DNA from: Cucumis sativus
Taxonomy: Eukaryota; Streptophyta; Magnoliopsida; Cucurbitales; Cucurbitaceae
DNA: 64,000 nt
Reading direction: 5' to 3'
Assembly: GCF_000004075.3 (NCBI RefSeq)
Contig: NC_026656.2
Location: 24,190,607-24,254,606, forward strand
Positions 9,992 to 23,623 of the stretch are shown one piece after another. A model generated the notes under the pieces. The model was not told where the DNA came from. It did no database searches and saw nothing but the letters and a program-made list of their open reading frames with translations. Within the stretch, counting starts at the first letter, position 1. Every line of letters starts with the position of its first letter. The translations under genes and the position numbers were made by a program.

Positions 9992-12900
9992 CCCAAGGAG
10001 AAAAAAAAAGGGTTAATTTTTTTTTTTAAAAAAAAACAATGATAATAATAACAAATAAGAATAAACTTTTCCTCCTTCCTTTTTTTCTCTGTCTATGTTT
10101 CAAAAAAATAGAAGAAAAACTGGCTAAAGGTCATATCTATAGCTAACTAAAGAAAGTCACTAAAATCACCATAAAAAATGCAACCACAAATATTAAATAA
10201 ATAAATAAAAACCAACTTTTTTTTTTTTCTTTTTTGGTGTGGGGAGGCTAGTGAAGGAGGAGATGTAGAGATTATTTTTTTAAAAAAATCTTGTTGTTAA
10301 ATGATCAAATGTAACCTTATTTATAGACAATTTAAAATCTATTTAAAAATATAAAATTAAATATGTGATTGATTAGGTTATTGAGAGTCGATAACCCTAT
10401 GATATTTCTCTGATAACCCTCTGATAATCTTTTGATAACCGTCTAAGATCACTAATTACTTGTCATATTTGTTATATTCACAATATGTAAAAGAAGATAT
10501 TATGAACGGTTTTTTCTAAATTAATCCATGGTTAAATTAGAATAAAAAATGGTCGGGGGTTTTAGGTTGAAAAAGAAAAGAATAATGGGAAAAAGGAAAA
10601 AATAGTAATTTACTAGAAAAGGTTGGAAAAATTGATAAAAGTAGCAAAAAAAAAATTAGTTTAGATTTGAGTAAAAATTGAAAATATATATCTGAATAAG
10701 TTTTTTGAAAAGATAAAAAAATTAAATAAAATTTTGGAAGATTTGAAAAATGGTGGAATGTTGGTCTAATGTCTACAAGATGTACCGTGAAAACCCAAAA
10801 CAATCGATCTAGCCACGAGATGGACCGAGAAAAGGAGTTTTAAAAAAGTGTGCTACTTTTGACAAATTTCCAGATAAATGTGGGAGGAGGGGTTTAGTAT
10901 GAGAGGTGTTTTAGTAATTTTAGTATAACATGAAAAATCGTATGAATTCTCGGTGAATCACTAAAAAATCTATTTTCTCAAATTTTGGTTTTGAATGTTT
11001 TCTTTATAACAATTTATTTTTCAAATTTTATCAAACGCTCGAAAATGTAATCCAACCATATACCATAAAATAGTTTGGAAAGATATGAATTACCTTATCA
11101 ATAATTCAACCAACATTGTGCAGGTATAAGCAAGAATGGTTGAGAAGTAGCTATCTCTAAAAAGTTAGGTGCAAAATAGACCACACAAAATAACTCCGCC
11201 CAAGAGATTGAATATAATAGAAGTCCCATTTGTAAAGAATAGTCAAGCAAGCAAAAGGACAAATAGGGCAACAACTTGTAAGCAACAATAAGAACACTTC
11301 TGCAGAGTGCAGCTGCACACATTTTCTTACCAAACTTGATATCTCATCATCATTATTAACAACCAAAAGGACGAAAGAAAGAAAGACAATTGAAGGACGA
11401 AAGAAAGAAAGACAATTGCACTTGTACTTCCCAATATAATACATGGGAGAGAATTTAGATTCACTAAATTAAAAGTAGGAAAAATGGGAATGAATGAAGT
11501 TGATAGTATAAATTTGATGTCAACCAAAACAAACAAGTTTGTCATGTACTTTCAATGTAACTATTGATTAATTACAAAATTCTATAAGGTATAAAAATTG
11601 GATAACTAACAATAAAAGTTGTGAACAAGTAAATTGGTGATTAATTAGGGGAGGGCTAGTTGATAATTTTGGATATACTTAAAAAGTATCCATATCAAAT
11701 CTTATCCTTTGCTCAAAATCTTATCTTTAGTTTGTTGTGTATAATATTTTGTCATTATGAGAAACATGTAGTAGTTGGTGTCAATCAACAAATACTTGGA
11801 GGAAAAAAATAAAGACTTTGATTTTATACTAAAACATCTTTTAGCTTGTTTACAAATATGCAAATTCAATTGTGAATTAATTGCATGAATGCTCAAAATT
11901 TGACATTAATTACAATTTAGAAAGTAACAATAATAGACCACAAAGGATGGTAGGACTTTCGTGTTTTCTTCCCTTGAAAAAGGCCGTATGTATTATCAAC
12001 TCTTTTTCATATAAAATGACAAATTTTGGTAAATGTCTAACTCGCCTTCTCACCTCATGTGTACGTCACTAATTAAGTTATAATATGATTACTCCAAAAA
12101 ATTAGATCAATATTGCTAGAGCTAATTATCAAAATATAGCAGTTTTCAAACTAATTATTAACATATTATTGTTTTTGTTTTCATTTTCATGAAATTGAAT
12201 TTTATTTTGAAATAATATCTTTTTTAAATTAGTTTTTATTTTACGCACCAAATAAATTTTTTTTTTTTTAACAAAATCAAATGTTAGTTTTTTAATTTAA
12301 ATAGCCATTTATTTTTCTCTCTCCAATCAAAAATTAATTTTTAAAAAAATCAATTTTATTGTTATTCAAATTTATTGAAAAGATATATTTATTGAATTTT
12401 TTAAATTGATGAAATTTTGTTCGACCTTTTTCTTTAATTTGTAAATTTATGTTTACATTAATTTTCTAATTTGTGCATATTTATAGTTGTAATCCACAAT
12501 TTTTGTATTAATTAAAGGTCGTAAATTGATAGTATGTACTTTCAATTGAAAAATAATTAAAAATTAAAACAAAGTATCCAATACAGTAATTTAACAATTT
12601 TCTTTCAATAAAAAATAAGATCAATCTGTACTAAATATTTTGTTGATTAAAATTAGTTGTTACAATTTTTTTCTACCAAAAATTAATAATTTGCATGAAA
12701 AAAAAAAGTAGAAATGAGTATTAATTATTCGGGTTGTCAACTTAACAAACTCGAAAACATGACAACCAATTTACAACTCTAGTTAAAACAAACCGATAAA
12801 AAATATAAAATATTTTTTAATTTATTAAGTAAGGAAAAAACTATAATATATTTAGAGAACATATGTTAAATGATAAAGTAAATATTCTTCTGATGAAAAA

Positions 12901-14214
12901 ACTATATGGTAGATAATATATTTAGAGAATATATATGTCATGTCTATTTTTAGTGTTGAATTTTATGAAATGTGATCCTGCTATTTTTTTAATACCAAAA
13001 TTTTAAAGGATCCAAATTTCAAAATTCATCTTTTAAAGTTAATAATATATTATTCAATTTAATTGCTCTACTATTATATTTATAATTTTAATAACTTTTA
13101 AATTTGAAATGGTAACTTTTAATTGTATTTTTAGAAAAGTTTGAATAAAACCATATCCAATTTTTTCCTTCATCATTTTTTTTTTATCTGGTTGTAGGTG
13201 AATTTTTTTAAAAAATTATTAAAACGTAGTCATCATATTTCAAAAGAAAAAAAAAACTCAAATGAATTATAACGATATTAAAAATACATTATAACCATTA
13301 TCCATCAAAGAAAATTAATTATTGGTTTAAAAAAATTTAATTTTTGGAAATGAACTACCAATTTCTTAATAATAATTCAATATGTTAGAGAAAGATTTCT
13401 CATTTTAGCTTAAATCGATTAATCTCGAGTTCCACTTTTGCCAAGCCTTAGAAATATAATTGAAATTTAATATAATTGATAATTTTAATATAAAATAGAA
13501 TTAAGAAAAATAATTAAAATAAAAGTATAGAAATTAAATAATTATTAGTTTGAGTTTTAATTAACCCAAACCATAAAATTGATGAGTATAAATGAATTTG
13601 TTTTGCATTTAGATTTAGAATTGTGTGGATATATAAAGAGTTAAAGTTTGTTAGATGCATTATGAGACCTCCAATAAGTAAGTAAGTAAGTAGTAATACA
13701 ATAATGGAATGGTGCAAGTGGGTATTAATAGCATATGTTTGGTATTTAAGTTGTGGGTAGTATATGTTTGGCAATGTCCTGCTTAATTTTCTGACTTTTC
13801 ATTACACTGCTTGCTACCATGAATCAAACTGTTTTTTCTTTGTTCAATAATTGAATGTGGAGATTCCATCTTTCATATTTTAGTTGAGATTATAAGAAAA
13901 ATTATTTAGTTTAAATTGATCCGTTGTTTCATTCATATCCATATCTTAACTTTTTCATCTTCCTTTCTCATTTTCACACCAAATAAAAATGCAAATTAAA
14001 TTAAATGTGTTACTAAAAGAATTTAAATAAATAACGACATACTCTCAAAATGACAACAAAATTGTAAATCTTGTATTCAAGTCGTTATTTTTAAAAAATT
14101 TTAAAAAATAAATCAACCATTGCTATCAAAATAAAAATGATAAATATTGCACTCTCAAAACTAGCAACCATTGGTTCTCACAAGTAACAAAGTGTGATAG
14201 AAAAATGATTGCCA
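9992..14214. other. 4.2-kb AT-rich intergenic stretch, no gene supported
   Basis: Homopolymer A and T runs dominate. The longer minus frames (10537-10803; 11098-11545; 13514-13774) are low-complexity Phe/Leu/Ser-rich and show no known motif. There is a short tandem duplication of a unit based on GGACGAAAGAAAGAAAGACA near 11371-11417, and a GTAAGTAAGTAAGTA run near 13679. A decayed GGGTTGTCAA-type scrap at 12730-12780 resembles part of the element at 316-872. Confidence 0.5.
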
Positions 14215-15335
14215 TGGAAATGGAATAATCCGTATTAATGACTAAATTTGATTATTTCGGTTATGGATGATCTAGATAACTCGACTTTAATCCTGAGTTA
14301 GCTATGAACTATTGTTTACATAAGATTATCCTCAGATCTACGTAGGTGAGAATAGTTCTTTAGCGCTAATCTAATAGACCTTCCATTGTAGGGGTACAGA
14401 TCGAGTGGATAGCTAGGGACGTAAGTGCAATACGAAATTTACAACTCATACCCGCTTTTAGGATCGGTAGATTAGATTGTAACAATGCAAAAGCTCTAAT
14501 TAGAAATTAGACACAATCAAAAAAGCATTTAAGCATATACCCCAATCTAGAATCTGACTCTGAAATACCAAATGATATGAAAACCCTAAAATTTAAAATT
14601 TAGGAACTCAATTGAGTGAACCTTAGTATCAAATTCTAAAATCCTCAAATCAATTTGATATCAATCCAAGGGAAGAGATTAGATTTGGATTACCCTTTGA
14701 TGGATCGAAGACCAACAGACAAGGAGAACTAGTTTCTCACTTCAAGTTCGAACACTCCACAAGCAAAGTGATCAAACTTACTTGAATGTTTTTGGTATGC
14801 AACAACCTAAATCAAGAATTGCAAAATGATGATAACAAGGTTATGTCATCTACCATATAATTTCTATTGATAGAAAAAAACCCTAAAACTTCAATGAAAA
14901 AAAAAGTACTTTAAACAACCTAAAAGCAAGACTTAAATAGCCACCCAATAAAACTCTAATGCATTTTAACAAGTTTAAATTAATAGTCAATGTTATTTAA
15001 AGTTACATCCCAATTGTTAAATAAAATCTAATTAATAGTTTGATGTTTGGCCTATTCATATCATATTTGGTTAATAGGTTGGATCTTAAACCAATTGTTT
15101 ATTAAAGGATCATTGAGGCGTAAGGAACAATATGCAATCTCAAGGGTAAAAATTGATCCAACCGAAATTACGAACAACTTACGAAAGAGATTGACTTACT
15201 AATTAAGAGAATAGCTACATATTATAGTGGACAATTTTGATTAGCTACCGAATATTTATTAGCTTGATTAAAAAAGTTTAGTCAATTAATTTTGGATCAT
15301 GGGAGCTTATGATTTATAGGTCCATTAAGTTCAAT
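14215..15335 (+). repeat. Long LTR-like repeat, copy B, interrupted
   Basis: The left part (14215-14478) and right part (about 15062-15335) match consecutive segments of copy A. The left part has 'gattatttcggttatggatgatctag', 'gagttagctatgaact', 'ttatcctcagatctacgtag' and 'gatcgagtggatagctagg'. The right part has 'ttaataggttggatctta', 'ttgattagct', 'tttagtcaattaatt' and 'aggtccatta'. About 580 bases between them (14479-15061) have no match in copy A and are presumably a later insertion without recognisable coding sequence. Confidence 0.55.
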
Positions 15336-15527
15336 AGATGAATTTGAATTAGTTGGGTAAAAGAGGCCGCCCTCTCATGTAACCCCACATCATTTTAGAC
15401 TTAAATTACTTTTCATGAAAGAAAAAAACAAACGTCTGTCCTTTCTTTCAGTATCTTCTCTCTCAGCATCTCCCTGTTTGCTTTACGTTCCCAACAAATT
15501 GGCATCTATATTATATAACCAACAACA

Positions 15528-18029
15528 ATGAACCTCACCGCAGCAACTCCAATCCATACCTCCTCCTATCCCCCTTCCTCTCTCCATTCCAATCCCTTCA
15601 ACTCCATCTCTCCCCGCCCTTCCTTTTCTTCCTTCACCCCTCGCCGCTTCTCTCCTCTCCTTGCCTCCTCCTCCGCCGCCACCACCCCGCCCTCCCTCCA
15701 CATGGACTCCCATCGCCTTCACAAGGGAATCGCCGAGTTCTACGACCAATCCTCTGGCCTTTGGGAGAACGTTTGGGGCCAACATATGCACCATGGATTT
15801 TACGATCCTCATTCTTCCGTTTCCCTCTCCGATCACCGCGCTGCGCAAATCCGGATGATTGAGGAGACGCTTCGCTTCGCCGGTGTGGAGGCGGCGACTG
15901 CTGTCGTGGATGTTGGGTGTGGGATTGGGGGAAGTTCTAGGTATCTGGCCACCAAGTTTGGGGCGAAATGTAGAGGTATTACTTTGAGCCCTGTTCAAGC
16001 TAAACGGGCCCAAGAGATTTCTGCCGCTGAAGGATTAAGTGATAAGGTGTGTATGGTCTTTGAATCATTTTTGTTCTGGTTTGTTCTGGTTTGTTCTTAT
16101 TTGTGCTGGTTTCTTTTTCTACATTTCTTCTTTTTGCTTTTTTTTTTTTAAGATTTTCCGTGACGCTTTTGTTTTGACGTTTACTTTGATTGGATACTAA
16201 ACTTGGAAATTAGTCCTCAATCAACTAATACAACCAAAATAACGAGTACCTTCTAGATTAGTCCTTTCCAAGTTTGATTGCCCATATAATTACTATATTT
16301 CAGATTCTTTGTTACAAGTTTGATCTATTTTAGTTCTATGTGACAGTGTTTTTGAAGTAAGCTTGAGTTATCCCTAAAATGAATATGGAAAAAGTATTTG
16401 TTGGGTGGGAAACATAGGTCTAACAAGCAAAGCTAAAAATTTGAACATCTGGCCGCTCAGTCAAAAGATGTGACTAAACCAATAAAACCATATTGATGTT
16501 AAGTGAAAATGGTAGGAAAAGTCAAAAGAATCCTTTTGTCCACTTTTTTAAGTTCAACAATATGTGAAAGTGAAAGCGAGAGAACACTGGTGTTTAATGT
16601 TTTGTGATTATTGTAGAAGACTTAAACCATCATAAGTTGGTCTAGTGGTTAAAAGGGTAACATAGTTTCAATATCTAATTAAGAGGTTATGGTTCAATTC
16701 ATTGTGGTCACCTATTTAGGAATTAACTTTTTATTAGTTTCTTCGACACCCAATCGTTCTGTAAGATTAGTGTAAGATTAGTCGAGTTACACGTAAGTTG
16801 ATCCGAACACTTACATATATAAAATGAAAGATTTGACATGTGGGATTGACATGAGTTTGAGGAGGATTATTGGTGAGTGGTAGGTATGTTTTGAAGTGGC
16901 AGATGCTCTGAACCAACCATTCTCAGATGGGGAATTTGATCTGGTATGGTCCATGGAGAGTGGGGAGCACATGCCTGACAAATCCAAGGTGATTTTTTTT
17001 TTTTTTCTTTTTCTCTATACTCTCTCACTTTTTATTATAACTTCCCTTTGTTTTAGAAGTTAGGTGTTTGTTTGTGTACTGTGTCTTTATCTGTGCTTTG
17101 ATGATATATGCTTCTTTCACACCCTACAGTTTGTCAGTGAACTAGTTAGAGTTACAGCCCCAGGTGGCACTATAATTATAGTTACATGGTGTCATAGAGA
17201 CCTTGGGCCTTCTGAGAGTTCCTTGCAGCCATGGGAGTTGAAGCTTCTTCAGAAGATTTGTGATGGCTTCTATCTCCCCGCTTGGTGTTCCACTGCTGAT
17301 TATGTCAAATTACTCCAATCCCACAATCTCCAGGTACTATTTATTATATAGAGCTATCACATCTATTTATTATTGATGCTCCTTCAAATTTAAACACGCT
17401 GTAAACTGAGTTGGTGCCGATAAAAAGTAGTTCACTCACAACCGTTAAAATTATAATTGAAGAAATTGAAGGAAGCCAAGGCATGTGGTGGGGAATGATG
17501 AGAGTTAATTTTGGGATGTAAGGGAAGGAACATATTGATAAAAAAAAGTTGAATATTTTATATTATATATTTAAGAATAGTATTGGAAAAGCAAAGATGA
17601 TGTAAAGAAAAGGGATTTGTGTTGATAGGATATAAAGAGAGCAGATTGGTCTGAAAATGTGGCTCCTTTTTGGCCAGCAGTTATTCGCTCTGCATTCACT
17701 TGGAAAGGCTTCACATCACTCTTACGAACTGGTAAATATCTCTCACATTAATATAAATAAACAAAACAAATCAAATCTTCTTGTACAATTATTTTTAAAT
17801 ATAGTAAAATAAAAATTTATTTATTTTAAAGTTTGTGTATTTCTTTGCGGTTAAAAACAGATTTTTTTATGACTTGAAAAGCAAAGTTGATTGAGTTGGT
17901 TTATATTATTTGTTGTTACAATTAGGATGGAAAACAATAAGAGGAGCACTAGTAATGCCATTGATGATTGAAGGTTTCAACAAAGATCTCATCAAATTTG
18001 CCATTATTACTTGCCGTAAGCCACAATGA
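15528..18029 (+). CDS. VTE4: gamma-tocopherol C-methyltransferase, chloroplastic (VTE4)
   Basis: Five exons join in frame to 344 aa: 15528-16046, 16884-16988, 17130-17333, 17629-17731 and 17926-18029, all with GT-AG introns. The enzyme methylates gamma- and delta-tocopherol with S-adenosylmethionine to give alpha- and beta-tocopherol (vitamin E) in plastids. The first ~50 residues are Ser/Thr/Pro-rich and lack acidic residues, as in a chloroplast transit peptide. Then come GIAEFYDQSSGLWENVWG, the SAM-binding motif VVDVGCGIGGSSRYLA (about residues 126-141), GITLSPVQA, DLVWSMESGEHMPD, VTWCHRDLGPSE and WCSTADYVKLLQS. The C-terminus is WKGFTSLLR, MPLMIEG, LIKFAIITCRKPQ. Length and order match the family. 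The start ATG has a good plant context (AACAACAATGAA). Intron 1 (837 bases) carries a SINE. No frame break is seen. Confidence 0.95.
16631..16822 (+). mobile_element. tRNA-derived SINE in VTE4 intron 1
   Basis: Begins CATAAGTTGGTCTAGTGG, which fits a Pol III A box. A B-box-like GGTTCAATTC follows at 16691-16700, giving A-box/B-box spacing typical of tRNA-derived SINEs. The 3' half (GTAAGATTAGTCGAGTTACACGTAAGTTGATCCG) ends in an ATATATAAAA tail. It has the same orientation as the host gene. No clear target duplication remains, so it is probably old. Confidence 0.7.
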
Positions 18030-19255
18030 AGAAGAAGCTAATTCTTCATAGACTTCCATAACCAAAACCAATCACTATAAAACCTCACAATCAAATTATT
18101 CCCTCCTAGTAATTCTTCTCCCTTTTATTTTCTTTTTATGTTGCATTTCTTGCCTTACTACTTATTTTGTAACATTTTTTTCACGAGTTACTTCCTTTCT
18201 TTATATTAGAAATGGGTTAGATTTTTTCCTCATCCTTCAACTTGTTTTTCTTTATGTATATCAATTGGTGTTAATAGGTGAAACATTATTCACATTATCC
18301 TTTGTAATTGCTAGAGATAATTTGTATATTTAGTGAAGAAGCTTACGTTAATTCCTATTGAATTATGTATTCGCTTTTTATAATCTAAACAAAATAAAAT
18401 TGATTAAAGGTTACGACAAAAGTAAAAACACATCACAATCTTTTTTGACGATATTTATGAAGATATAAATAGATATATATAGCAGTAGTTTGCATACATA
18501 TCAAAAGTTTCCAACCATTATGGAATTATTGGAAGTTGTTTATTAGTCCAAAAAATAATGTGGGGGAATCTAGACAATATCATGTGTGGGATAGAATTAA
18601 AAAATGTGGAGAGTTTGGATTTTGGCGTTTTCGTTAATTTCTTGTCCATATTTCTTGATAAGGGTTAATGGTTTTTAATTCAAACGATTCTTTTGTTTAA
18701 GATGTGAAGTTCTATTAATTTGCACTTAAAACAAAGTTAACCATTATAGTTTTAACTATTACGAAAATAACATACCATTTTAATTTTATGTTATTTTGTT
18801 ACTTTTAAATTGCTCAAATCTTAATCCACATATTTTTAATGGTTTAATATCAAGGCTTTTCACAGTGTAAGTTTAAAATATTTGGTCCATACCACAAACT
18901 TATATGCTTTTACAAAAATGGTAAAAACAAAAAATTCAAACGGCATAATACACATTTGATACATTACTATTATACACTTGAGAGACCTATGATATACACT
19001 TAATATACTAAACACATTCCATTCTATAAATTGATCAACTTACTTACAAAAATATCACATTGTTTTAGATATTACCAAAATGTGATTAGACATATTTACT
19101 TAATTACCCTTCAATTAAATTTTTTTAATATCTTATCATTTTCATCATTTATATATATAAATATGTGTATTAGGTATATCGGGTGTTTCGGATATATCAC
19201 TTAGTTGGACTTGTCCATATTTCTTGATAAGGTTAATGATCATCGGGATGTTTTT
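18030..19255. other. VTE4 3' flank and AT-rich intergenic DNA
   Basis: Sequence just after the stop probably contains the VTE4 3' UTR. The rest is AT-rich with no gene. One phrase ('cttgtccatatttcttgataagg...taatg') occurs twice, near 18641 and 19209, suggesting a local duplicated piece. Confidence 0.5.
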
Positions 19256-19259
19256 AAAG

Positions 19260-19460
19260 ATAACAAAATGAACTAATTTATTTACAAATATAACAAAATT
19301 TTATTTTCAATTTGTGATAGACTACCTCTCATTTTACTGATAGATCATTCATAGATGTCTATCTTGGTGTATTGTAGTCTTTCACTGATAGAAAATAAAA
19401 TTTTCTTGTCTTTGTAAATATTTTTAATAGTTTTATCATTTAAAACAACCCCTCAAGATT
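19260..19460. repeat. Dispersed 'gatagactact / ctgatagaa' repeat
   Basis: A block of short inverted phrases built on ctgatag/ctatca (tgtgatagactacctc, ctgatagatcattcatagatgtctatc, cactgatagaaaa) is flanked by 'tttgtaaatat'-type sequence. Related blocks occur at 49385-49660 and 49790-49950. It behaves like a miniature inverted-repeat family. Confidence 0.5.
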
Positions 19461-19639
19461 TCTTTGACAATTAATTAAGAAAACATATATAGAACACAAT
19501 AATGTCAAATTTTGTTTTTTTACTTTTTTTTTTTTAAAAAAAAATTATATAAGTATATTGTTGGAAAAATCAAACCCGTAACCTTGAAATTATAATACAT
19601 ATACTATGTCACTCAATCATATGTATTAACCCACAAAAC

Positions 19640-20480
19640 CTGCAATAAGCTAACATCCAATGTTATCTTCGGTAACTTAAACATGTATATGAAGACATAT
19701 AGATGAATCATGTTTAAGTGATAACTTCAACGATTTGTAGTAGATGGATAAGGTTAGATACCTTATCCTAGTGATACTATGAATACAACTCATGCTTGGT
19801 AGTTGTTACAAGTCGTTCTAAAGTGCTACAAATGTGTTATGATTTTGATCTTTCATGTCGAGGACATCAGAGTGAGTGTATTTTATACAAAGAGTTTGTA
19901 TAAGACCAAACCATGAAATGAATAGTTTCGCTTATTAACACAGTTACTATAAGAGGTTACATTATACTAGCTGGGGTGATCATAGGTGACTTGACCTAAA
20001 TCTTGAGTGAGTTGTGAACTTCTGCCTAAGAAGATGGTCCTTTGATCTACATGGGTAAGGGTGGCCTATGTTGCTGACTCAATATGCCTACCATTCTGAG
20101 AATTCACTCATTCTCTATAGGTACGAAGACTGAGTAGAAAAATTATTCTCTTAAGGGCTGATTCTATGGGATGAGCATAATGTGGCATCACACTCTCTTT
20201 TGGCTCTTAAGGAGTTCAATTATAGCGTGACTATAACTTTTTGTTCATTAGAGGGATCAGTTGTACTTAAGGAGTTTGATATAAATATAGGGGGCAAAAC
20301 AATAATTTTTGAAGAGTCATTGCAGTGTTGATTAGTTATATTTAATGGATATAGAAAAATATCTAAAGTAAAAAGAGTGCAACGGTTAGTCTTTAATAAA
20401 ATGATCGATAGTTAATGAATGAAGATTAATTTAATTAAAGAGTATAATAAGTTAATCTTGTATAATTGGAGGTTCAATTT
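19640..20480 (+). repeat. Long LTR-like repeat, copy C
   Basis: Shares the landmark order of copy A in strongly diverged form: 'agtgatactatgaatacaac', 'agttgttacaagt', 'tatacaaagagtttgta', 'gaccaaaccatgaaatgaatag', 'gagttgtgaacttctg', 'gatctacatgggtaag' and 'ggtccaagaatt'. No coding sequence. This is the most diverged of the four copies. Confidence 0.5.
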
Positions 20481-21069
20481 ATAGGTCCAAGAATTAATAA
20501 AAATAAAATTTATTTTGATTTAATTTAAATTGTTGAAATTGATTAAAGAGAATAAATTATTGTATATGATACAATTAATATAATCTATTTAATAGATTAT
20601 AATATAAAGTTTTATAAGAGAAGTTAATGTTTTAATATGATTTAAATAATAATAATAAGATGAATAAGATACATAAATAAACTTATAAGTAATATGATAA
20701 TAAGAGATGAAGTATGTTAAGGTATCAAGCTATTGTGTATGGGTGATCGTTTTCAGTTATAAATGTAGAAAATGAATATCTACAGAGCAATGGGTGAAAG
20801 AGACATTGAGAATGGCATGAGAAGAAAAGTTTAAAATAGAAGAAGGTAACATAAGAGAGAATTCCAATTGTACAGGCCAACATTTTTAGATTTAATTTTC
20901 AAAAAATGAGAAGGGGAAAGAGTAGGAATTTGAATTTGTGAATTTGAAAAACATAAATTTTATTGGATATTCTATCAAACGGATACTACATTATCACACC
21001 AAAAGAGTATTTCAAAACTATGTGAAAGAGAGAGTCAATCATTGAGAAAAAAACACAATCTAAAACTAA

Positions 21070-21350
21070 CTTTAAGGGGTTATTTGGGGTAAGGAGTGAC
21101 TTATAATAGTCCGATTTTAATAGTTTTTGTTGGAGTATAGAGCATTATAGTTTGTGTTATTATAATATGTGTTTAGGGTGCAGAATATTATATAGTTTGT
21201 GTTTTATAATCTGTATGTTTGGAGTGAAAGTTATTATAATCCGAGTTTTTCGCTGTCTTTTTTTGGCATGTACATGAAACATACATTTTCCCAAAATTGA
21301 TTTTATTAAATGTGAACTATAATGTTCATTTAATAAACTTAGCACAGTGC
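21070..21350. mobile_element. MITE-like element, 'ggttatttggggtaaggag' type (half)
   Basis: Starts GGGGTTATTTGGGGTAAGGAG, then repeated 'tataatagt'/'ttataat' words, 'ggcatgtacatgaaacatacattttcc' and 'tttattaaa'. The same order recurs at 57862-58075 ('cctttggggtaaagaatg', 'attatagt', 'ggtacatgaaatatacattttt', 'tttattaaa'). Only one terminal end is visible in each copy, so both seem truncated. Confidence 0.5.
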
Positions 21351-21351
21351 T

Positions 21352-22090
21352 TGTAACAACTCAAACTTTTAAACTAAATTGAAATCACTACTCAAAAGAC
21401 AAATAACGAAAGACATTCTCTTGGAATGATAAAATTAGTATCAAATAAATGTTCGAAAGACATAAAATTGACAAAACCAATAAAAATAATGTGAAAACAT
21501 GACTCGTAGGTTCTAAAACTTTTTAATGAAAATAAAGATGAATAGATAAGACAACTTTAAATAAAATATCTGAAAATAAAAATATTGAAAACTGATGAAA
21601 GAAAGGTGAAAGCAAAATTAGGTCTCCATATGTCACGAATCCTTTCTATCGGTCACCAGCTTTCTAGATCATCTATCTTTTTGCTTGAAATATTAAACAT
21701 TTAAAAGAGTGAATATATAAAATATACTCAGTAAGGGACCCGACCACTACTAGTCTCGCAAGGTGATCTGTTAACCTCCAACCGTGTATGTGATTCGTGG
21801 GTACACCTCTAAATCGTGCGAATGAACTTATGGGTAGGAACACAATACATGTGGGGTATAAAGCCTAACAACCAAACTAAAATTAACAGATACACGATAG
21901 ACCAAACACATGTCACCATCAACATAAACATGACATGAATCCTTAGACATAGCAGTTCACAAACCATAGCTAGTCCATAAATCATGCCTAATGATCAACA
22001 TGTATCATCAGTCAACATCTACGGAGTTCAACAACAGATTTAGCTACTATCATTGCATAATCTATAAAAAAATTTCATAAACAAATGTGT
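21352..22090 (+). repeat. Ty3/gypsy-type LTR remnant, copy 1
   Basis: Starts TGTAACAACTCAAACTTTTAAACTAA, a form typical of TGTAACxxCC gypsy LTRs. It continues through 'aaaataaagatgaat', 'aaaatattgaaaactgatgaaag', 'aggtctccatatgtcacgaa', 'tcggtcaccagctt' and 'tactcagtaaggga'. The same phrases in the same order occur inverted at 50280-51164 and partly at 51165-51970. No coding region or second LTR is nearby, so it is probably a decayed solo LTR. Confidence 0.55.
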
Positions 22091-23623
22091 AGTCTCTTAA
22101 ACTCACATGTATTTTACAATGTTTCTACATGTAGCCATTACAATGGAGGTAGATAAAAAAAATTCTCAAAAGAACAGACAAATTACTATTGTTTCATAGT
22201 TACAATATACTTCTACATTAATCGAATTTATGAGTGAAATATGCTTTACAAAAACTATGCGTTTTAAAATGTCGTATGATGATAATACATTATAATATAA
22301 AGTTTACACTTAAATTGAACCTTGTTACCTAAATTTAATTTTGGATATAATTCAAAATTAATTTATGAGAGAATAAAATATTTGAATGAGTTTAAATATT
22401 AATTTAAAGTAAATTTGACTCATATTAAAAATATAGGCTAAAATTTAATGTATATACGATACCCATTGTAACTATAGATTATGTGATAAATTTATATATA
22501 TGTGTGTGAGACTATGATATCAGATTAAATCAATGCATGTGAAAACTTTTTCTTTACCTAATTAATAGTTATTTTGGTTCTACAAATTTTAGGTAACAAA
22601 AATATAAAAAATAAAAATAATTAACTTAACAATAAATATGCTAAACAAGACTAACTAACAATGAAGTTGAGTTTAAGCTAACTCCTGATACGATTAATCA
22701 TTCATTTGAAGTAATTATACCCCAATGTTATTGTACATACGTCATTAGGAGTAAGTTTACACTTCTGACAAGGTGGCAACTGACGTCAAAGCATGTATTT
22801 CGAAAGGTATTTCAAACGATGCTAATGGCATTCGAAGAGGATCTCCATATGCATTTTCAAATTTTTTTTTTTTTTTTTGTTTTACTATTATAGGTGTCAA
22901 GAGAGTGCATTTTTCTTACATTATAGAATCGTGTGACATGCGGATATATAGTGACAAATATATTAACATATCCATTGATAGTTTTATGTTTGATCTACAT
23001 TAAGCATGAATATATGTCCTATTGATTTAGAGTTTAGACCCCTAGTTTTGGTCGTCTTATTTTTACTATTAAAAAAGATTGTTTTTCCAAATAAACTAAA
23101 CAAAGGATGTCCTCGTGGGTTTTCTTGTTTTTCCATTTACGTACTGTCTACTTCCACAAAGTTGGAGTCATACAGAGTTTGACCCTTTCTCACCTTTCTT
23201 GTAGTTAATGAATGTTCAATGAAGATGGTAGTTTCTTCTCAACCTATGTGTTATGTGTTACTAACTAAATTAATTGATATATTGTTTCCTTAAATAACAA
23301 TGTTATTTTCCCCCTCCAATTTGTAATTTATTTTCTTATTTTGTACACTGTTGGAATCAAATGAAGACGTGGACATACACACTCAAACAACAACAAAAAT
23401 TCAGAATCATCAAACGAATTTCGATCAGCAAAGTCGTGGAGTATGGAACCTAAAATTAGCTTCATTATATTATTCTAATTCACTAACTCATTTTTCAGTT
23501 TGTATTCAACCAAAACAAAACACAGAAATATTCACAATTTTTTTTTTATCACAAACCACAACAAAAGAGATGTTGAGTTCGATTAATCAAGATGATTAAA
23601 AGAAAAAGGGATGATTTAGTGTG
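22091..23623. other. Intergenic, no gene recognised
   Basis: AT-rich, with a poly-T tract at 22863-22878. Short plus frames at 22773-23003 and 23351-23599 have no recognisable motif. The last few hundred bases before 23624 probably include the 3' UTR of the RING gene. Confidence 0.45.

Noticed and set aside
11098..11545. Overlapping minus frames with cysteine-rich peptides
   Set aside because: Three competing frames, hydrophobic low-complexity content and no recognisable domain; treated as non-coding.
15503..15520. TATATTATATAA as the VTE4 TATA box
   Set aside because: It lies only about 10-20 bases before the start codon, too close for a TATA box with a normal 5' UTR.
15661..15858. Proline-run frame MPPPPPPPP in the VTE4 first exon, and the 176-codon minus frame at 15483-16013
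   Set aside because: Both are shadows of the GC-richer VTE4 coding exon in other frames.
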